From: Colimorpha_A sp045593985
GTDB taxonomy: Bacteria > Bacillota > Clostridia > Oscillospirales > CAG-272
Assembly: GCA_045593985.1 (NCBI GenBank)
Contig: JAZNXR010000006.1
Coordinates: forward strand, 1-9,337
Reading direction: 5' to 3'
Length of the DNA stretch: 9,337 bases
How positions within the stretch are numbered: the stretch's first letter is position 1; each line of letters opens with the position of its first letter. Below, in pieces: positions 5,985-9,337 of the stretch. Position numbers and translations under genes: made by a program. The notes under the pieces were generated by a model. The model worked only from the letters and a program-made list of their open reading frames with translations, did no database searches and was not told the origin of the DNA.

Positions 5985-7314
5985 TGCAATGATTTTGCCT
6001 CGGGAGATCGAAATTTGTATATCATCACTGACCGCCCGAGGATATAAGGCTTATGTTGTTGGCGGCGCTGTCAGAGATCACCTGATGAACAGACAGATAA
6101 ATGACTACGACATTTGTACTTCTGCCCTTCCCACGGAGGTTGAATCAGTTTTCTCTGACTATAAGGTAATCGAAACCGGAATTAAGCACGGAACTGTTAC
6201 CGTTTTAGTCGGCGCTTCTCATATCGAAATTACCACGTTTCGCACAGAGGGAAGCTACTCGGACGGTCGACATCCTGACACCGTTGATTTTACGTCCGAT
6301 ATTGTCAAGGATCTGAGCCGCAGGGATTTTACTGTAAACGCAATTGCTTATTCGCCAAACGAGGGTTATATTGATCCGTTTAACGGTATAGCCGATATTC
6401 AAAAAAAGATTATTCGTTGTGTTGGGGATCCCTTAAATCGGTTTTCCGAGGATGCGCTTCGTATTCTTCGAGCATTGCGTTTTGCATCAACACTTGATTT
6501 TGACATCGACAGCGATACATCAAGCGCGATATTTTCATTATTTGACACACTCTCTGTCATTTCAAAAGAAAGAGTCCGAGATGAACTCAAAAAGCTCATT
6601 TGTGGCGACGGTATGAGCCGGGTTATGCAGGATTACCGTGACATAATCGCACACAACATCCCCGAGCTTACAGCGACATTTGACTTCGATCAAAACAATC
6701 CGCATCACGATTTTGATCTTTACACTCATATAATCAGGACCGTAAGCAATCTGCCTAAGGATCCGATTTTGCGCTTTGCAGGCCTACTGCACGATATAGC
6801 TAAGCCTCAAACAGAGCTGAAGGATGATAACGGTATTAGTCACTTCTACGGCCACGCTAAAGAAGGGGCTCTTCTTGCCGAAAAGATACTAAAGGATCTT
6901 CGATTTTCAAATGCCGAAATAAAAAAGGTCGTGACGCTTATAAGGCATCACGACGGAGTTATCGAAGAAACGAAAACGGCGGTCGGAAGAAAGCTGAGTA
7001 AAATCGGTGCGGAATTATTCTTTGATCTTCTCGACCTCCAAAGAGCAGATAATGCCTCGCAAAAGGAAGATTCTTCGCTGCGAATCGGTCACAATGAAGC
7101 GCTAAGAAAAATTGCGCATGAAATTCTGGATCAAGATCCATGCCTTTCCCTATCCGATCTATCTATAAACGGAAACGATCTTATCGAGCTTGGCTTTGAG
7201 GGAAAGATAATAGGAAAAGCTCTCTCGTATCTCTTCGATGCCGTGCTAAACGGAAAGGTAGAAAATACGAAAGAGCAATTGACAAGTTATCTGATTAGTA
7301 ATTTTAGAGACTGA
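5977..7314 (+). CDS. cca: CCA tRNA nucleotidyltransferase with HD domain
   Basis: 445 residues from GTG 5977. A class II nucleotidyltransferase that adds or repairs the 3' CCA end of tRNAs in the cytoplasm, using CTP and ATP. Head domain: YVVGGAVRDHL (26-36) with the glycine pair, catalytic DYD (43-45), RTEGSYSDGRHP flexible loop (about 89-100), RRDFTVNA (115-122), the nucleotide-reading motif EDALR (158-162), then LRALRFAS and ERVRDEL (198-204). A metal-binding HD domain follows: H251, LLHDIAKP (H272-D273), H292 and RHHD (323-326). The tail VxxGK...NG...N is typical of Gram-positive enzymes. Start choice: GTG 5977 has GAGGGA upstream; ATG 5989 gives MILPREIE, also plausible by family alignment, while TTG 5953 and ATG 5956 lack a site. 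The HD domain in such enzymes is linked to phosphatase or phosphodiesterase activity; that is family knowledge. Whether it adds C, A or both cannot be read with certainty here. Confidence 0.93.
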   Translation: MINAMILPREIEICISSLTARGYKAYVVGGAVRDHLMNRQINDYDICTSALPTEVESVFSDYKVIETGIKHGTVTVLVGASHIEITTFRTEGSYSDGRHPDTVDFTSDIVKDLSRRDFTVNAIAYSPNEGYIDPFNGIADIQKKIIRCVGDPLNRFSEDALRILRALRFASTLDFDIDSDTSSAIFSLFDTLSVISKERVRDELKKLICGDGMSRVMQDYRDIIAHNIPELTATFDFDQNNPHHDFDLYTHIIRTVSNLPKDPILRFAGLLHDIAKPQTELKDDNGISHFYGHAKEGALLAEKILKDLRFSNAEIKKVVTLIRHHDGVIEETKTAVGRKLSKIGAELFFDLLDLQRADNASQKEDSSLRIGHNEALRKIAHEILDQDPCLSLSDLSINGNDLIELGFEGKIIGKALSYLFDAVLNGKVENTKEQLTSYLISNFRD

Positions 7315-7606
7315 AATCAAGACAAAGCCGCTGAACAGTAAAAGGGCGAACAAAATTATTAGCTACTCTTACATGCTCGGGATGATCCTTGTACGCCTTG
7401 AGGGCATCAAGGCTCTCAAACGTGCTGTCAAGCATCATATCGGCGTTTGAGCTATCGAGGCGAGATATCGTTATCTCGATATTCAGCAGCCCCGGAACTA
7501 CTTCGATCAGAGCTTCAAGCTCGCGTTTTGCGTTTATTCTTATCTGTTCTTTTTCGCTCTCAGTCAGCTTTTCATCAAGCTTCCAAAGAATCATATGTTT
7601 TACCAT
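7304..7606 (-). CDS. Dabb (stress-responsive alpha/beta-barrel) domain protein
   Basis: 100 residues, a typical length for a single ferredoxin-like Dabb domain (family PF07876 by pattern). It begins MVKHMILWKL, the family hallmark (usually M-[IV]-[KR]-H-[IV]-[VL]-x-[WF]-K), followed by a charged helix, the strand LLNIEITI, and the helix DALKAYKDHPEHVRV with the conserved YxxHPxH pattern. It ends with a beta strand (QRLCLDFSL). These proteins form dimers and are often of unknown function; some bind or cyclise small hydrophobic substrates. ATG at 7606 has GTGGTGA-type purine-rich sequence about 5 nt upstream. Its last 11 nt overlap the end of cca on the opposite strand. It has its own promoter. 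Confidence 0.85.
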   Translation of the reverse strand: MVKHMILWKLDEKLTESEKEQIRINAKRELEALIEVVPGLLNIEITISRLDSSNADMMLDSTFESLDALKAYKDHPEHVRVANNFVRPFTVQRLCLDFSL

Positions 7607-7627
7607 AATTTCACCACCCTTGGCACA

Positions 7628-7656
7628 ATTATAACAAATTATAAGACGTTTGTCAC
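7628..7656 (-). promoter_or_regulatory. SigmaA-type promoter of the Dabb gene
   Basis: On the - strand: -35 GTGACA (7656-7651), 17-nt spacer, -10 TATAAT (7633-7628), a perfect -10. A second TATAAT lies 10 nt upstream within the spacer (7643-7638). Transcription would start near 7621, about 15 nt before the ATG. The -35 overlaps that of the divergent promoter. Confidence 0.7.
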
Positions 7657-7677
7657 TATTCTATTTCGACAAATAAT
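7650..7677 (+). promoter_or_regulatory. Likely promoter of the DUF5662-like gene
   Basis: -35 TTGTCA (7650-7655), 16-nt spacer, -10 AATAAT (7672-7677); each hexamer has one mismatch to consensus. Transcription would start near 7684, about 15 nt before ATG 7699. AGGA at 7689-7692 is the ribosome binding site, 6 nt before the ATG. Confidence 0.5.
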
Positions 7678-7698
7678 CGTAAATTTGCAGGAACAAAT

Positions 7699-8229
7699 AT
7701 GATACATCCAATAAAGCATTTTATCACAATCACAAAACACAGACACAAGGTAATTCGACACTGCTTTAAGGCAGGCATTGGGTTCCAAGGGCTCTTCCAT
7801 GATCTGTCAAAATACTCACCTGTCGAATTTTTTGCTGGAGCAAAATATTATCTCGGTAACAGAAGCCCAAATGAAAAAGAAAGAGAGCTATACGGCTACT
7901 CGCCCGCCTGGCTTCATCATAAGGGCAGAAACAAGCATCACTTTGAATACTGGAACGACTATAATCCGATTGAACGCAAGGTAGTTCCTATCGAAATGCC
8001 CAAAAAATATTTAGTTGAAATGTTTTGTGACCGTGTGGCTGCATCCAAAATATATCAGGGCAAAAACTATACTGACGCCTTCCCTCTTGAATATTTCATG
8101 CGAGGAAAAGCGAATCGCTTCATTCACAAAAACACGTCGGATAAGCTCGAAGAACTTTTGATGATGCTTGCCGAAAAGGGCGAAAAGGAAACATTTAAAT
8201 ACATAAGAAAATGGGTAAGAGAAAAATAA
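7699..8229 (+). CDS. DUF5662-like protein of unknown function with an HD-like His/Asp pattern
   Basis: 176 residues from ATG 7699 with AGGA 6 nt upstream. The function is not known. I recognise the family as DUF5662 from the combination GLFHDLSKYSPVEF (31-44) and WLHHKGRNKHHFEYW (71-85). His and Asp residues are placed like a small metal-dependent HD phosphohydrolase: H16 or H21, H34-D35, H73/H74, H80/H81 and D111 (EMFCDRVAAS). K38, Y39 and E43 follow the HD pair in a conserved-looking block. No signal peptide or membrane segment is seen, so it should be cytoplasmic. It is rich in Lys, His and Tyr. It stands alone: divergent from the Dabb gene and convergent with the dockerin protein gene, so context does not suggest a pathway. 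The HD assignment is inference; the DUF5662 name is from pattern memory. Confidence 0.75.
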   Translation: MIHPIKHFITITKHRHKVIRHCFKAGIGFQGLFHDLSKYSPVEFFAGAKYYLGNRSPNEKERELYGYSPAWLHHKGRNKHHFEYWNDYNPIERKVVPIEMPKKYLVEMFCDRVAASKIYQGKNYTDAFPLEYFMRGKANRFIHKNTSDKLEELLMMLAEKGEKETFKYIRKWVREK

Positions 8230-8244
8230 CTCTTACCCATTTTT
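8208..8244. terminator. Bidirectional terminator shared by the DUF5662-like and dockerin protein genes
   Basis: A 14-bp stem (8208-8221 with 8230-8243; core ATGGGTAAGAG) closes an 8-nt loop AAAAATAA. The + strand arm ends in TTTT then CTATT; the - strand arm ends in TTTTCTTATG. The stop codon TAA of the upstream gene (8227-8229) lies in the loop, and the - strand stop TAG (8247-8245) directly abuts the stem. Confidence 0.85.
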
Positions 8245-9337
8245 CTATTGAATTTTGTTGTAAATCAATGATGCATCAATCGATGTAATCAGTCCGTCTC
8301 CGTCAAGGTCGCAAATCCGCAAGTCGGAGGGGTCTTTTGACTCAATCATGCCGTTTGAAATTTTCATTACAGTCACAACATCGCTTTGAGTAATCAAGCC
8401 GTCCCTATCGATGTCTCCAAGAATGATTATTGTAAGTGTCTTGAACACGCCTATATCATCCACAATTGAAATCTCACAGCCTGAATACACAAGGTCGCTT
8501 GTATTATTCATGGTCACGCCGTCTTTATTCTTTATGACAATGTTATCCTGCTCAATGAGGGAGGAAATCAGCTGGGCTGCGGTGAGATTATCGGTATTAA
8601 CAAGGAAAAGATCACCGTCAACTCGTGCATCGAAATCGCTCTTAGGGTAGAAGCCATCGGTTCCTTCATAAGAAGAAATCTTTATTTCTATCGGCTCGTC
8701 CGAATCGCCGTTCATTGATCCGGCGTAACGAATGAGGATAATGTCGCCCTCATTGAAGCGATAATGCTTACCAACTTCTATGGGAGCATAAGTGCTGCCA
8801 TTTAACGAATACTCCACGCCGACCGATAAAATAGTTACTGTTCCGTATCTCTCACGAAGTGTAGGCTGAACAACATTATATATTATTTCTTCGGTTCTGC
8901 CACTGAACAAAGCGGTGTTTCCCGAGGGATCCTTAACCATAATGCTTGAAGGGAAAGCCTGAAATTCAAAAATGTCAAGCATGCTTGAGCGACGGTAGCT
9001 TATGCCACCGTCAAAGGAATAATAAACAACACCGCTGTTATCCGATGCAATTACATTTATCGTGATCTTATCGGAACTGCCAGTATCCTTTATAAAGGTG
9101 ACATCAGAAATCACAGGAGGAGTTTTGTCCTCCCAAACGGCGAACAGAATAGCAGATGCATTCGCTGTATATGAATCCCCCGGCATATATTCAGGAACGG
9201 AAGCGGTCGGATTGGTTGACCAGCCAAGGAATGTATATCCCTCACGAGTCGGCGGGGTTTCGGGTATTGTTACGGGGCGGTTAACGCCTTTATCAATTCG
9301 GCTATAATCTGCATTGCCGCCAAGGCAATTAAACGTA
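8245..9337 (-). CDS. Secreted modular protein with InlB-type repeat, Ig-like segment and C-terminal dockerin (5' end outside window)
   Basis: The reading frame is open from the right edge (first full codon 9336-9334) to TAG at 8247-8245, giving the C-terminal 363 residues. The Met at 9186 is internal, because the repeat continues upstream of it. Residues 1-68 form an InlB B-type (Listeria-Bacteroides) repeat: G-rich start, GVNRPVTIPETPPTREGYTF, LGW, PEYMPGDSY and ILFAVW. Residues about 70-155 (TPPVISDVTF ... VKDPSGNTALFSGR) look like a bacterial Ig-like domain. A linker module follows (AAQLISSL, NIVIKNKDG, LVYSGCEISIVD). The end is a type I dockerin with two Ca-binding loops, GDIDRDGLITQSD (307-319) and CDLDGDGLITSID (342-354), each with Asp at 1, 3, 5 and 12. 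Such proteins are exported and held by cohesin partners or attached to the surface. The signal peptide and any catalytic module must lie upstream, so the activity is unknown. Confidence 0.85.
   Translation of the reverse strand, partial: TFNCLGGNADYSRIDKGVNRPVTIPETPPTREGYTFLGWSTNPTASVPEYMPGDSYTANASAILFAVWEDKTPPVISDVTFIKDTGSSDKITINVIASDNSGVVYYSFDGGISYRRSSMLDIFEFQAFPSSIMVKDPSGNTALFSGRTEEIIYNVVQPTLRERYGTVTILSVGVEYSLNGSTYAPIEVGKHYRFNEGDIILIRYAGSMNGDSDEPIEIKISSYEGTDGFYPKSDFDARVDGDLFLVNTDNLTAAQLISSLIEQDNIVIKNKDGVTMNNTSDLVYSGCEISIVDDIGVFKTLTIIILGDIDRDGLITQSDVVTVMKISNGMIESKDPSDLRICDLDGDGLITSIDASLIYNKIQ

Noticed and set aside
8245..9186. The dockerin protein as a complete 313-residue gene starting at Met 9186.
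   Set aside because: The frame stays open to the window edge and the InlB-type repeat spans the Met, with no signal peptide after it; the gene is truncated by the window.

Overview
The window looks like a chromosomal stretch of an anaerobic Firmicute of the class Clostridia, most likely an Oscillospiraceae/Ruminococcaceae gut organism. This is inferred from the gene content: a clostridial PheT, a trimeric [FeFe] hydrogenase of the HydABC/Hnd type, an HD-domain tRNA nucleotidyltransferase, and a surface protein combining an InlB-type repeat with a dockerin. Moderate GC genes with AT-rich intergenic regions and sigmaA-like promoters agree with this. No rRNA, tRNA, CRISPR array, insertion sequence or prophage gene was seen.

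Left part (1-5585). The window opens inside pheT (+ strand), which ends in a hairpin terminator. A second hairpin follows directly and serves the convergent operon on the - strand. That operon, transcribed right to left, is hydC (GTG start), hydB and hydA. Together they encode a soluble NADH- and ferredoxin-linked [FeFe] hydrogenase. HydC and HydB are homologous to the NuoE and NuoF parts of complex I and handle NAD(H) with FMN. HydA carries the H-cluster and accessory Fe-S clusters. Such trimers couple NADH plus reduced ferredoxin to H2, by electron bifurcation or confurcation, which in a fermenter is mainly a sink for reducing power. HydA has a serine where the model enzyme CpI has an H-cluster cubane ligand, and a 91-nt gap with an irregular stem-loop separates hydC from hydB.

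Middle (5341-7620). An AT-rich divergent region has a good sigmaA-type promoter on each side. To the right, a small degenerate GNAT-like protein overlaps the start of cca (CCA-adding tRNA nucleotidyltransferase), so the two are probably translationally coupled. The 3' end of cca overlaps the 3' end of a convergent small Dabb-domain gene by 11 bp.

Right part (7607-9337). The Dabb gene and a DUF5662-like, HD-like gene diverge from promoters whose -35 hexamers overlap. The DUF5662-like gene ends inside a bidirectional terminator, with its stop codon in the hairpin loop. The other gene using that terminator is a partial - strand gene running off the right edge. It encodes the C-terminal 363 residues of a secreted, modular protein: InlB-type repeat, Ig-like segment, a linker module and a C-terminal type I dockerin.

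The window is mostly housekeeping and energy metabolism. The points most worth a second look are the HydA ligand-position serine, the hydC-hydB stem-loop, the uncharacterised HD-like protein and the dockerin protein. No clearly new multi-gene system was seen.
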